From Solimonas sp036405815 (GTDB lineage Bacteria; Pseudomonadota; Gammaproteobacteria; Nevskiales; Nevskiaceae): a DNA stretch of 64,000 bases. Within the stretch, counting starts at the first letter, position 1, and each line of letters opens with the position of its first letter. A program made the position numbers and the translations under genes. Location: contig DASWWX010000044.1 in the NCBI GenBank assembly GCA_036405815.1, positions 3,336 through 67,335 of the forward strand. Reading direction: 5' to 3'. Shown piece after piece: positions 52,507 through 62,175 of this stretch. The notes under the pieces were generated by a model. That model did not search any database. It worked only from the letters and a program-made list of their open reading frames with translations, and was not told the DNA's origin.

Positions 52507-53355
52507 TCAGCTGCGACGCAGCAACTCGTCCGGCAGGAAGAAGTCCGGCGCCAACTCGCTGTCCGGCGTGCCCGGCACTGCCGCGTACTGCGAGAAATCG
52601 GTGACGCCGGCCTCTGCAAGCACCACATCGTCGACGCAAAACTGACCGGTGAACTCACGCGAGGGCTTGCTCAGGATCACGTGCGCGGCATCGGCCATGA
52701 TCTCGGGCGTGCGCGATTTGCGGATGACCATGTCGCCGCCCACCATCGCTACCGCCGCGGTGGCGATGGTCGTACGCGGCCACAGCGAATTGGCGGCGAT
52801 GCCGTCCTTGCGGAACTCTTCGGCCCAGCCCAGCGTGCACAGACTCATGCCGTACTTGGCAATCGAATAAGCGACGTGCGGCGCGAACCAGCGCGGCCGC
52901 ATGTCCAGGGGCGGCGACAGCGTCAGGATGTGCGGGTTCTGCGCCTTCTTCAGGTGCGGGATGCAGTAACGGCCGAGCATGTAGCTGCCTCGCGCGTTGA
53001 TCCCGTTCATCAGGTCGTAGCGCTTCATGTCGGTATGCAGCGTGCCGGTGAGGCTGATCGCGCTGGCGTTGTTGACCAGGATGTCGAGCCCACCAAAGGT
53101 TTCCACGGTCTGGGACACCGCCGCCTGCACCTGCGCTTCGTCGCGAATGTCGCAGAGGATCGGCAGCGCCTTGCCGCCGGCTTTCTCGATGGCTTCTGCC
53201 GCGCTGTAGATCGTGCCCTCGAGCTTGGGATGCGGCTCGGCGGTCTTGGCGGCGATCGCCACCTTGGCGCCATCGCGTGCCGCGCGCACCGCGATCGCAA
53301 GGCCAATGCCACGCGAACCGCCGGAGATCAACAGGACCTTGTCTTTGAGGCTCAT
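52507..53355 (-). CDS. Short-chain dehydrogenase/reductase (HSDL2-like)
   Basis: 282-aa NAD(P)-dependent oxidoreductase. Cofactor motif SGGSRGIGLAIA, structural NNAS, active-site YSIAK. The Ser of the triad appears as LTLSPPLD. The C-terminal section (IMADAAHVILSKPSREFTGQFCVDDVVLAEAGVTDFSQY) matches the HSDL2 group, linked to fatty-acid metabolism though the substrate is unknown. Same strand as greB with a 15-base gap. Confidence 0.88.
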   Translation of the reverse strand: MSLKDKVLLISGGSRGIGLAIAVRAARDGAKVAIAAKTAEPHPKLEGTIYSAAEAIEKAGGKALPILCDIRDEAQVQAAVSQTVETFGGLDILVNNASAISLTGTLHTDMKRYDLMNGINARGSYMLGRYCIPHLKKAQNPHILTLSPPLDMRPRWFAPHVAYSIAKYGMSLCTLGWAEEFRKDGIAANSLWPRTTIATAAVAMVGGDMVIRKSRTPEIMADAAHVILSKPSREFTGQFCVDDVVLAEAGVTDFSQYAAVPGTPDSELAPDFFLPDELLRRS

Positions 53356-53457
53356 GGGTGGACTCGTGACGAGAAAATGGCGGGCCGATAGTGCGAGGTA
53401 AAGTCGATTTTTGCCACTACCCCGACGGGTGGGCGATGAAGGGTCTGCAACACCCGC

Positions 53458-56175
53458 TCAGGCCAGCATCGCGGTGGCGCGCGCCAGACGCTCGGCCTGG
53501 ATGCGATTGAGATTGCGGAAGATCACCGCGGCGATGCGTGGATAGCGCAGACGCAGGCGCTCGAGATCCTGCGAATCGAAACGCAACAGACGCACGGCGC
53601 TGAGCGTGTCGACATTGGCGGTGCGCCGCTGCCCGAAGTAGCCGGCCTCGCCCATCACCGCGCCGCGCGCCATCGTCGACAGCTTCTTGCGCTCGTCACC
53701 GCGCTCCACCCAGGCTTCGAGCGTGCCGTCGACGACCACGTAGATGTCGCGCGCATAGTCGCCCTGGTGAATGATGCGAGTCCCCGCCGGGTGGCGTTCC
53801 ATCTTCGACATCAGCGCGAACACGCGCGCCTGACGCAGCGACAGGCCCGACAGCAGCGGGATCGTGTGCTGCGGCGACTGGCCCAGGTCCAGTCGCAGGA
53901 TGTCCCACAGCGTGACGATACGCAGCTTCGAGCCGAGCGCCGGCGTCAGCGTCAGCTCGGTGATCCAGGCGATTGCCAGCGTCGCCGCCGACAGCAGGCC
54001 GAACTGCGCCTGGTTCTGCAGCTCGCTGCTGGCAAACACCAGGAAGCCCAGGCACAAGGCCACCGTGGTCAGCGTCACCGGGCGCAGGACCGTGGCCAGC
54101 GCGCTCTTCACCGCCGCTTTCTCGTTAGCCTTGGCACGCGCGTCGGCGTTGAAACGGGTCAGGAAATGGATCGTGTCGTCGACCGCGATGCCGAGCACGA
54201 TGCAGGCAATCAGGGCCGTGGTCGGATTCAGCGTGATGCCGAGCATGCCGAGCAGTGCGAAGTACAGCAGCACCGGCAGCAGGTTCGGCAACATCGCCAG
54301 TAGCGCCGCACGCGCCGACGTGAACAGCAGGGCCAACATCGCCCAGATCGCAACCGAGGCGATTGCCAGCGACGTGAGCTGCCCGGAGGCCAGCGCCGTC
54401 ACCGTGCGCGTCGCGAGCACCGGCGTGCCGGTCACGGTACCGTCCAGCGGCGGCGGCATCTGCGCCAGGCGCGCCTCGGTGCGGGCGACGAAATCACCGA
54501 TCTCGATCGAACCATCAACGCGGATACGCAAGCCGATCAGCGCCGTGCGATAGCGCGAATCGATTACGCGCCGGATCTCGTCGTTGCCGCCGAACACCAT
54601 CAGCTGCTTGGCAGCGGCCTGATTGTCCGGCACCACGTAATAGGCTGGGTCGCCCTCATTGAGGTTGCGGTTGATCAGCTTGAGGTGATCGACATAAGAA
54701 ACGACCGAACCGACTTCCGGCTGATCGCGCAGCCAGTCCTGCAGGCGTTCGATCTCGCGGATCAGTTGCGGATCGGTGAGCGCGTCATTGACGTGCGTCT
54801 CGATCAGGATCGAGATCGTGCTGGCGCCGTCGAACGCATGGTTGATTGCCTCGTAGTCGCGCCGCACCTGCGCGTCCTCGCGAAAGCTCTTGATGTACTC
54901 GGTACCGACCTTGATCTGACTGATGAAATAAAGATCGACCGGCACCGACAGCAGCGCGATGGCAATGATCCAGTTGCGCCACTTCAGATCGAACAGCGCG
55001 AGCTTGCGCGCCTTGCGCGCGAAGAACGCCTCGCCCGGCGGCCGCAGCCGCTGCTGGGGTCCGAACAGCCGCATCGCCGCCGGCAGGAAGCCCAGCGTCA
55101 GCAGGACCGAGTAGGTCACGCCGACACTGGCGAGCAGCGCGAACTCCCGGATCGCAGGCAGCGAGCCCGGAATCAGCGCCAGCATGCCGACGACGGTGGT
55201 GGCGCCCGACAGCATCAGTGCCAATCCGAGTCGCCTGAGCACACGTTCGACGCGCGCCCCGGCCGTGCGCGCGCTGCCACTGTCGAAATACTCGGCCAGC
55301 AGATGTACCGAATAGGAAAGCCCTAGTGTGATGACCAGCGGCGGCACGATCGCAGTGACCAGATTGATCGGCACGTCGAGCAAGACCGCGGTGGCCAGCG
55401 TCCACAGCAGCGATAGGGCGATCGACAGCGTGGCGAACACAACGGCGCGCAGGCTGCGGTAAGCGAAGAACAGCATCGCCACCACCAGCACGAAGATCGC
55501 GGGAATGGTGAAGCTGAAGGTGCGCAGGATCGAATCGGTGGTCTCTGCCTTCACCACTGGGCTGCCGGTGATCCACACCTGGGTGGAACCCGACACCGTC
55601 TCGGCCAACGCGCGGATGCGTTCGGTGTAGCCGTGGCTGCGGAAAGTGGCCTCGTCGACATCGGCCAGCATGATCGCGAACGCGGCGACACGGCCATCAG
55701 CGGACACCAGCGTGTTGCGGTAGATCGGGTTGGCCGCGATCTGCGCCGGAAAGTCGGCGATCAGATCCGGTCGGCTGCGCGCCTGATCGCCAAAAGTGCT
55801 GACCTCGATCTCGTCGCCATCGGCCAGCGGATTCGGCACGTTGGCCAGCGACAGCACCTGACGCACGCCTTCGATCTCGCCGAGCTGCCGCGTCAGCTGC
55901 GCGATGCGCGCGATGCTGTCGGCGCTGTAGACCGTATCGAACCCTACTGCGAGCAGCACCGGATCGGTCTCACCGAACTGCTCGCGAATGCGGTCCATCA
56001 CCGCTCGATCGCCCTCGTCTGCCGGCAGCAGCCGCTCGATCGATGGATCGACCTGCAACCGGAACTGCAGCGAGGGCCAGTCGAACAGCGACGCAATCGC
56101 CCCCAGCGACAGCAGCAGCGTCACGAGCAGCACCCGCACCGGGTGCGCGGCGATGCGGGCGATCAGGCCGTCCAA
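53458..56175 (-). CDS. RND/MMPL-family exporter with C-terminal cyclic-nucleotide-binding domain
   Basis: About 905-aa inner-membrane protein. Two RND halves each have one helix, a large periplasmic loop and a helix bundle (ITLGLSYSVHLLAEYFDSG in the first, VLGIAVDDTIHFLTRFN in the second). The last ~140 residues form a CRP-like domain with the phosphate-binding cassette MGEAGYFGQRRTANV; Glu about 843 and the R-T-A triplet are intact, so cAMP or cGMP binding is likely. No ATG lies between the LolA-like stop and the first helix. TTG 56175 is my choice; an upstream ATG at 56298 would overlap that gene. The preceding genes encode a LolA-like protein and a cyclase-domain protein. Confidence 0.85.
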   Translation of the reverse strand: MDGLIARIAAHPVRVLLVTLLLSLGAIASLFDWPSLQFRLQVDPSIERLLPADEGDRAVMDRIREQFGETDPVLLAVGFDTVYSADSIARIAQLTRQLGEIEGVRQVLSLANVPNPLADGDEIEVSTFGDQARSRPDLIADFPAQIAANPIYRNTLVSADGRVAAFAIMLADVDEATFRSHGYTERIRALAETVSGSTQVWITGSPVVKAETTDSILRTFSFTIPAIFVLVVAMLFFAYRSLRAVVFATLSIALSLLWTLATAVLLDVPINLVTAIVPPLVITLGLSYSVHLLAEYFDSGSARTAGARVERVLRRLGLALMLSGATTVVGMLALIPGSLPAIREFALLASVGVTYSVLLTLGFLPAAMRLFGPQQRLRPPGEAFFARKARKLALFDLKWRNWIIAIALLSVPVDLYFISQIKVGTEYIKSFREDAQVRRDYEAINHAFDGASTISILIETHVNDALTDPQLIREIERLQDWLRDQPEVGSVVSYVDHLKLINRNLNEGDPAYYVVPDNQAAAKQLMVFGGNDEIRRVIDSRYRTALIGLRIRVDGSIEIGDFVARTEARLAQMPPPLDGTVTGTPVLATRTVTALASGQLTSLAIASVAIWAMLALLFTSARAALLAMLPNLLPVLLYFALLGMLGITLNPTTALIACIVLGIAVDDTIHFLTRFNADARAKANEKAAVKSALATVLRPVTLTTVALCLGFLVFASSELQNQAQFGLLSAATLAIAWITELTLTPALGSKLRIVTLWDILRLDLGQSPQHTIPLLSGLSLRQARVFALMSKMERHPAGTRIIHQGDYARDIYVVVDGTLEAWVERGDERKKLSTMARGAVMGEAGYFGQRRTANVDTLSAVRLLRFDSQDLERLRLRYPRIAAVIFRNLNRIQAERLARATAMLA

Positions 56176-56236
56176 GCAGTGGCCCTGCCCGGGGTCGAAA
56201 GGTAAAGGCTCAAGGCGCCGGTCCGTGCGTCGCCGG

Positions 56237-57040
56237 TCAATTGCCGAGATAGAACGTTGCCGGGTTGAAGTAGCGGCCCGACAGGTCGGTACCGGCACTT
56301 ACGCCGAGCACCTTGAGCACGGTCTGCGTACCGGCCTGCAGATCGCTCATCTGCGCCGCTGCCGCGTACCAGTGCGGACCGCTCTGCTTCAGATCCTTGG
56401 GATCGACCAGCAGACGCTTGCGCACCGCCTGCCCCTCCAGGAACTCGGCCTTGAGCGCGACACAGCTCTTCTGGTCGATCCAGGTTCGCACCAGTCCGAA
56501 ACGCGACGGCTGATCCGGCGCCGGTCGCGCCGAAAGCAGATGCACCGGACGACCGTTGAGCGTACCCGCGCCGGCATACTGGGTCTGGCCGGCGGTGAAC
56601 GCGTTGTGGAGTTGCTTGACGTCGCCGTACGACAGGTCTGTCCCCCACAACGCACCATCGACGCCCGCGCCGGTCACGCGGCGCACCTTGTTCAATGCCG
56701 GCACGTAGACGTACATCTCGTCGCCGTTCTCGCGCTCGCGCAGCAGATAGGCGGCGCCGGCCAGATCCGGCGGCGCCTCGATCTTGATATTGGCGCGCAG
56801 GCGCTCGGCCTCGCGCGTCGCATACAGGCGACCGCGCATCTGGCGCGTGGCGCCACCGCGGTCGGTCGCGATCAGCTCGACCTCCTTGATCTGCAGCGTC
56901 TGCGGGATGTTGGCGCGCATGCAGGTGAGCACACGCTCGATGTTGCTGTCGCCAGCCGCCATCGTCGGCGCCGCCGGCAAGATCGCGCACAGCGACAGCA
57001 TCAGCAGACTCGCGCGTCGACCGGCCTTCAGGATTCGCAT
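56237..57040 (-). CDS. Outer-membrane lipoprotein-sorting (LolA-like) protein
   Basis: 267-aa periplasmic protein. Signal peptide MLSLCAILPAAPTMAA; mature half-barrel of the LolA/LolB superfamily (COG2834 type) with MYVYVPALNKVRRVTG, WGTDLSYGDVKQL and SCVALKAEFLEGQAVRKRLLVDP. Proteins of this type are often encoded next to RND transporters and are thought to carry lipids or lipoproteins away from them. Ribosome site AAGGGGTGG precedes ATG 57040. It sits between the cyclase protein (43 bases upstream) and the RND-CNB exporter. Confidence 0.86.
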   Translation of the reverse strand: MRILKAGRRASLLMLSLCAILPAAPTMAAGDSNIERVLTCMRANIPQTLQIKEVELIATDRGGATRQMRGRLYATREAERLRANIKIEAPPDLAGAAYLLRERENGDEMYVYVPALNKVRRVTGAGVDGALWGTDLSYGDVKQLHNAFTAGQTQYAGAGTLNGRPVHLLSARPAPDQPSRFGLVRTWIDQKSCVALKAEFLEGQAVRKRLLVDPKDLKQSGPHWYAAAAQMSDLQAGTQTVLKVLGVSAGTDLSGRYFNPATFYLGN

Positions 57041-57083
57041 GCGTTCCACCCCTTTGATCATCCGGCCGCGTCGTGCGCGGCGC

Positions 57084-60000
57084 TTATCCGCCATCCACCG
57101 ATGGCGCCGATTCTCGCACGCCGGGCAGTCCGGCATCGGCACGCACCAGGCGCTCGGCATGGGCCTGCGCACCCATCGCGCGGAACGCCGCCTCGGCGCG
57201 GCGACGCCAGGCGCGCTGCTGTGCCGGATCCTGCGCCCAGCGCGCGCGCGCCAGCCACAGTTGCGGACGGAAGCCCTCGGCGCCGCAGAGGTCGATCAAC
57301 TGCTCGAAGCGCTGCAAGCCGGTCTCGGCCTCGGCCGCGCCCAGATGATCGGCCGGCAGCCGTAGAAAACTGTTCCAGGCCGTCAGCTCCCACAGGCGCG
57401 CACCGGACCGCTGACCGCTGGCAACACCCTGGCGCGCCGCGCTCGCGGCGCGCTGCGGCTGCCCGGAACCCAGATAGGCCAGCGCCAGCGTGCTGTAGTA
57501 GTGCGCCTCGAACTGATGGGCCGGCGCACCCGGCGCCAGCAGCGGACCGATGTCGATCAATGGCTGCAGCGCTTCCTGGGCCCGTCCGTTGAGGCACAGG
57601 GCCAGCGCCCAGGCGCGTTGCGCGATCGCGTGGAAGAACGGGCTGCCGAAGCGCTCGGCATGCAGCAGCGCGTGCTCGGCGTCGGACAGGGTGCGAGCGA
57701 AATCACCATCGAGCATCGCCAAATCCACCAGATTGCCGTAGATCCAGCTCGCTGCGCGGTCCTCGCGCGCGGCCTGTCGAATCGCATCGAGCATGTTGGC
57801 GCGGGCCTCGTCGAGCCGGCCCATCCACGCCAGCATCAGTCCGTAGAAGCCACGCGACATGAAGTTCTCTTCATCCACCGGGCGGGTGCGCCAATCGCTA
57901 CCGGCGCGATCCAGCAGTTCCAGCCCCTCGCGCAGGCGACCGGCCGCGTTGTGCGTCAGCAGTATCGCGAGACGGAAGCGATTGATGATCTGCGGATGTC
58001 CGCGCTCCAGGCACAGGCGCGCTGCCTCGGCTTCGAGACGTGCAGCCGCCTCGGCTTGCCCGCGATGCAACAGCTCGTTGCCGAAGGAGATCATGACCTC
58101 GGCCTGCAGGCCGAGGTCGCCGAGTTCGCCGGCCATCGCGCGCGCTTCGGCATAGGCGCGCTCCAGCGTCGCCGACGCCACCTCGACGAACTGACCCATG
58201 CGGATCAGGCTGGCCCGTGCGGCGATGCGTCCGCGCTGAGCATCCAGGCCCTCCGGGGCGCGCTCGAAATGATCCATGGCCCGTTGCACCTGATCGTAGG
58301 CCACGCGCACATCGCGTACCGCCGCCCAGATCACCGCCGCCAGGTTCCAGCGCCCGGCCGACGCCCACTCGCCGGCCTGCTGCCAGTGGTAGGCAATGAT
58401 GATCGCCAGTTCTCCCGGCGGCTCCGGCGGCCCGTGTCGCGCCTCGAGCAAGGTCGCCAGACGCGCGTGCACAGCGCGCCGATGCGATTCCAGCTGGGTC
58501 TGATAGGTCACCTCCTGCATCAGGGGATGGGCGAAGGCATAGCCGCCGTCGCGCACCACCACCAGACCCAGCGCGGTCAGTTCCGCCAGCGCGGCCGCGG
58601 CACCCTCCACCAGCGACGACAGCAGGCTTTCGTCGAACGCGCTGCCGATCACCGCCGCCGCCTGCAACACCTTGCGCGGCTGTTCGGCCAGCCGATCGAT
58701 GCGTGCGGCGAGCAAGGCCTGCACGGTGTCCGGCACCGGCCATTGGGCGATCGGCTTGTGCAGTTGCCAGCGCCGCGGCGCGCCGGCGAGCCAGCCGCCG
58801 TCGGCCAGCGCCTGCACCGCCTCCTCGACAAAAAACGGATTGCCGCTGGCGCGACGCGCCACTTCGACGGCGACCGGCTGCAACTCGGGTGCCGGCCCCA
58901 GCAGGTTGGTCGCCAGACGCAGCAGATCGTCGTCGGCCAGCGCCGCCAGCGACAGATTCAGATCGGTCGATGACGCACCAAGATCCGGCCGGTACTCGGG
59001 GCGGTGATTGAGCAGCAAAAGCGTGCGGCTGCCCGGCACGCGCGCCAACAGCTGCGGCAGCAGCGCGGCGCTGGCCTCGTCGAGAAAGTGCAGGTCCTCG
59101 ATCAACAGCACCTGGAACTCGTCGGGGCACAGGAGGAAATCGGCGAGGCGCTGCAGCAGGCGCGTCTGCGCACCGGCATCGCCGGCCACGGCGGGCTGAC
59201 CCGGCGGCGCAATACCGAGAAAATCGAAGATCGCCGGTAGTAACGCTGCATCCGCGGGATCGCGCAGCAGCATCGCGCCGGCCACCCAGCGTCGTGCTTC
59301 CTCGGCATCCGCGCGCTCCGGCACGCGCAGGCGGCTGCGCAACAGCGCGCGGATCGCGAACATCGGAAAGCGCGCGGCATAGGCCAGGCCACTGGTCCGA
59401 TGCACCGGAATGTTCTCGGCGGCGCAAGCCCCGCAGAACTCATGGCACAGGCGCGATTTGCCGATGCCCGCGGGGCCCACGACGGTCGCCGTCTGGCCGC
59501 GCCCGCTGCGCACCGCATCCAGCGCGGCCAGCAACCGTGCCATTTCCGGCTCGCGGCCGACAAAGGGCGATCCGCCGCGCGACAGGCTGCGGTCCAGGCG
59601 CGTGCGCACGCCCCCCTCGCCTTCCAGCTCGAACACCTCGACCGGCGCCTCGACACCAGCCACCGCCGTCTCGCCCAGACTGCGCAGCCGGAAATAGCCC
59701 TCGATCAGCGTTGCCGTGCTGCGCGTCAGGTAGATGCGACCGGGCTCGCAAATGTGCTCCATGCGCGCCGCGAGGTTCACGGTCGGCCCCTGCGCGGTGT
59801 AGTCGCTGCGCAGGTCGTCGCCGATGCGGCCCACCACCACCTCGCCCGAGTTCAGGCCGACGCGGATCGAGAGGTTCAGTCCCTCGCGCAAGCGCAGCTC
59901 GTCGGCGAACTGACGCACCGTCGCCTGGATCTCCAGTGCCGCGTAGGCGGCGCGGCTGGCGTGATCCTCCAGCGCGCGCGGCGCACCGAACAGCGCCATG

Positions 60001-60323
60001 ACACCATCGCCGGTGTACTGGTTGATCGTGCCCTCGTAGCGATGCACCGCCGCACCGAGCAGACCGAAGAAGCGGTCCAGCACCTGGTGCCAGCGCTCGA
60101 CACCGGCCTGCTCGGCCAGGCGCGTCGAACCCTTGATGTCGGCGAACAGCACGGTCACGCGCTTGCGTTCGCCCTGCGGCGCTGCGGCACGCAGGGCGCC
60201 GTCGCGCAGATGCCTCGGCGTGTAGTCGGCAGCCACGCCCGCAGCCAGCGGCGCGCCGCATTGGTTGCAAAAGCGCGCCCCGGCCGGATTGTCGGCCCCG
60301 CAGCCCCCACACGACGCCATCAC
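57084..60323 (-). CDS. Zinc-ribbon / class III nucleotide cyclase / AAA-ATPase / TPR protein
   Basis: 1079-aa cytoplasmic signalling protein. Zinc ribbon Cys5, 8, 19, 22. A class III cyclase domain has both metal Asp (Asp62 in FADIKGS, Asp106 in YTGDGVMALFG) and the transition-state Asn/Arg in VNLAARM, but Gln102 replaces the usual adenine-selecting Lys. An AAA/NACHT-like ATPase follows (GPAGIGKSRL, LLIEDLHFLDEAS), then TPR-like helices to the end. Many bacteria have this architecture; catalytic output is unproven because of the Lys change, which is common in the subfamily. It is upstream of the LolA-like and cNMP-binding RND genes, so it may make their signal (inference). Confidence 0.87.
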   Translation of the reverse strand: MMASCGGCGADNPAGARFCNQCGAPLAAGVAADYTPRHLRDGALRAAAPQGERKRVTVLFADIKGSTRLAEQAGVERWHQVLDRFFGLLGAAVHRYEGTINQYTGDGVMALFGAPRALEDHASRAAYAALEIQATVRQFADELRLREGLNLSIRVGLNSGEVVVGRIGDDLRSDYTAQGPTVNLAARMEHICEPGRIYLTRSTATLIEGYFRLRSLGETAVAGVEAPVEVFELEGEGGVRTRLDRSLSRGGSPFVGREPEMARLLAALDAVRSGRGQTATVVGPAGIGKSRLCHEFCGACAAENIPVHRTSGLAYAARFPMFAIRALLRSRLRVPERADAEEARRWVAGAMLLRDPADAALLPAIFDFLGIAPPGQPAVAGDAGAQTRLLQRLADFLLCPDEFQVLLIEDLHFLDEASAALLPQLLARVPGSRTLLLLNHRPEYRPDLGASSTDLNLSLAALADDDLLRLATNLLGPAPELQPVAVEVARRASGNPFFVEEAVQALADGGWLAGAPRRWQLHKPIAQWPVPDTVQALLAARIDRLAEQPRKVLQAAAVIGSAFDESLLSSLVEGAAAALAELTALGLVVVRDGGYAFAHPLMQEVTYQTQLESHRRAVHARLATLLEARHGPPEPPGELAIIIAYHWQQAGEWASAGRWNLAAVIWAAVRDVRVAYDQVQRAMDHFERAPEGLDAQRGRIAARASLIRMGQFVEVASATLERAYAEARAMAGELGDLGLQAEVMISFGNELLHRGQAEAAARLEAEAARLCLERGHPQIINRFRLAILLTHNAAGRLREGLELLDRAGSDWRTRPVDEENFMSRGFYGLMLAWMGRLDEARANMLDAIRQAAREDRAASWIYGNLVDLAMLDGDFARTLSDAEHALLHAERFGSPFFHAIAQRAWALALCLNGRAQEALQPLIDIGPLLAPGAPAHQFEAHYYSTLALAYLGSGQPQRAASAARQGVASGQRSGARLWELTAWNSFLRLPADHLGAAEAETGLQRFEQLIDLCGAEGFRPQLWLARARWAQDPAQQRAWRRRAEAAFRAMGAQAHAERLVRADAGLPGVRESAPSVDGG

Positions 60324-60392
60324 CGGCTCTCCCGTTGTCTTCGCGGCACGGACACGGCAAGGTTATCGCACCCGCACGAGAGTCCGTAAGCA

Positions 60393-61385
60393 ATGATCCT
60401 GATCGTAGGCGCCGGTGCCGTCGGCACCATCCTGACAGCCTATTGGCGCGCCGCCGGCCGTGAACCGCTGAGAATCTATGTGCGCGACAAGGACCTGGAA
60501 CCGATGCAGCGCGCACCGGCCATTCGCGTCGAGAGCACCAACGCCACCGTCGCCACATTGAACGTGGCCAAGCCGTCGCTGAGTCCGTCGCTGGCGCTGC
60601 ACGACGTCGATTACCTGGTGCTGTGCGTCAAGTTCCCGCAGCTCGAACCGCTACTCGATGCAATCGGTCCGATTCCCGCGCATTGCACCGTGGTCTCGAC
60701 GCTCAACGGCGTCAGCGCGCTGCGCACGATCCGCAAGCACCACCCGCAGGCGCGCGTCGTGCCGGTCAGCGTGATGTTCAACGGCCAGCTGCTGGCGCCG
60801 CTGCACGCGCAGATCACCACGCGGGCGGAGGTGGTGATCGGCAGCGACGACCCGCGGCTGCTGGCCAGCTTCGGCGACAGCGGCATGACGGTGAAACGCG
60901 CCACCGGCGAGTCGGCGGCCTGGGGAAAACTGCTGATCAATCTGGCCAACGCGATCTGCGCGCTGACGCACACCACCTTCCGCGACCTGCTGACCCACCC
61001 TGATCTGCGCGCGGTCTACGTCGGCGTGCTCGACGAAGCCACCACGCTGCTGGCGCGCGCCGACATCCCCTACAAGCTGCCCATGCCGATTCCGTATGCG
61101 GTCTATCGCGGCCTGCTCGCCGGCCGCACGCGGCTGCCGTGGTGGTTCGCCAAGCTCAAGAACGGCCTGCGCGACGGCGCCTACCCGTCGATGGTGGCCG
61201 ACGTCGAAGCCGGACGCCGGACCGAGATCGACCAGTTGAACGGCGAGATCGTGCATCGGGGGCGCGAGCAAGACGTGGCCACACCGGTCAACGCGCGCAT
61301 CGTGGATCTCGTGCATGCGATCGAAGGCCAACAACCGCCGGCGTACCTGACACCGGCCGAGCTGCGGCGCCAACTGAAACTTTAG
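60393..61385 (+). CDS. Ketopantoate reductase family protein
   Basis: 330-aa NAD(P)-dependent reductase. ILIVGAGAVGTI is the cofactor motif. GKLLINLANAICAL carries the catalytic Lys and Asn. The C-terminal domain keeps PSMVADVEAGRRTEIDQLNGEIV, the substrate-binding signature of PanE-type enzymes. The N-terminal cofactor region is somewhat divergent and no pantothenate genes are nearby, so it may be a paralogue acting on another 2-oxo acid. Divergent from the cyclase gene. Confidence 0.84.
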   Translation: MILIVGAGAVGTILTAYWRAAGREPLRIYVRDKDLEPMQRAPAIRVESTNATVATLNVAKPSLSPSLALHDVDYLVLCVKFPQLEPLLDAIGPIPAHCTVVSTLNGVSALRTIRKHHPQARVVPVSVMFNGQLLAPLHAQITTRAEVVIGSDDPRLLASFGDSGMTVKRATGESAAWGKLLINLANAICALTHTTFRDLLTHPDLRAVYVGVLDEATTLLARADIPYKLPMPIPYAVYRGLLAGRTRLPWWFAKLKNGLRDGAYPSMVADVEAGRRTEIDQLNGEIVHRGREQDVATPVNARIVDLVHAIEGQQPPAYLTPAELRRQLKL

Positions 61386-61430
61386 ACCACGCTCCACGCT
61401 CGAAATCGGCCGACCCAACGGACGAGTCCC

Positions 61431-61934
61431 ATGCTGACGCTGCGCGCGGCCACCCCCGCCGATCTCGAGTTGTTGCGCCGCTGGGACGACGAACCGCACG
61501 TGCTGGAATCCGATCCCAACGACGACTGGGGCTGGGAAACCGAACTGGCCCGGCAGCCGGACTGGCGCGAGCAACTGATCGCCGAGGTGGACGGCCGCGC
61601 GATCGGCTTCGTCCAGATCATCGACCCGGCGCGCGAGGACAGCCACTACTGGGGCGACACCGCACCCGATCTGCGCGCCATCGACATCTGGATCGGCGAG
61701 GCCGATGCGCTGAACCGCGGGTACGGCACGACGATGATGCAGCTCGCACTGGCGCGCTGCTTCGCCGCACCCGAGGTCGAGGCCGTGCTGATCGATCCGC
61801 TGGCGAGCAACGAGCGCGCGCATCGCTTCTACGAGCGATTGGGCTTTCGCTTCGTCGAGCGCCGACGATTCGGCCTCGACGACTGCCGCGTCTACCGGCT
61901 CGACCGCACGCAGTGGGTGCCCGCGAACGCCTGA
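61431..61934 (+). CDS. GNAT family N-acetyltransferase, AAC(6')-like
   Basis: 167-aa acetyltransferase: LTLRAATPADLELLRRWDDEPHV start, acetyl-CoA motif LNRGYGTTMM, and DPLASNERAHRFYERLGFRFVE. The layout resembles aminoglycoside 6'-acetyltransferases and RimI-like enzymes. Chromosomal context with housekeeping genes gives no sign of a resistance cassette, so the substrate is left open. 45 bases after the ketopantoate-reductase-like gene, perhaps co-transcribed. Confidence 0.83.
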   Translation: MLTLRAATPADLELLRRWDDEPHVLESDPNDDWGWETELARQPDWREQLIAEVDGRAIGFVQIIDPAREDSHYWGDTAPDLRAIDIWIGEADALNRGYGTTMMQLALARCFAAPEVEAVLIDPLASNERAHRFYERLGFRFVERRRFGLDDCRVYRLDRTQWVPANA

Positions 61935-61964
61935 GCGTCCGCCGGCGCTCAGGCGCCCCTCACG

Positions 61965-62153
61965 CTATTTGCCGCGCGGCCCCACCAGCAGCCAGATGAT
62001 GAAACCCAGCACCGGCAGCAGCAGGATCAGCAGGACCCACAGCACCTTCTTGCCGGTCGACAGGTTGCTCGACAGCACCGAGACAATGGCCCAGATGTCG
62101 GCCACCAGCACCAGGAAACCCCACAAGCCCATGCCGGACAGATTGAAGTCCAT
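61965..62153 (-). CDS. Small membrane protein with PLDc_N domain
   Basis: 62-aa protein of two hydrophobic helices (GLWGFLVLVADIWAIVSVL and KKVLWVLLILLLPVLGFIIWLLVG) ending in GPRGK. This is the phospholipase-D nuclease N-terminal transmembrane family, also found alone; function unknown. The start is supported by AAGGAG before ATG 62153. Confidence 0.85.
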   Translation of the reverse strand: MDFNLSGMGLWGFLVLVADIWAIVSVLSSNLSTGKKVLWVLLILLLPVLGFIIWLLVGPRGK

Positions 62154-62175
62154 GTCGCGCTCCTTCGCTTCGGTT

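Noticed and set aside
61431..61934. Calling the GNAT an aminoglycoside resistance gene
   Set aside because: Only the general fold and layout resemble AAC(6'); no cassette, integron site or resistance context is present.
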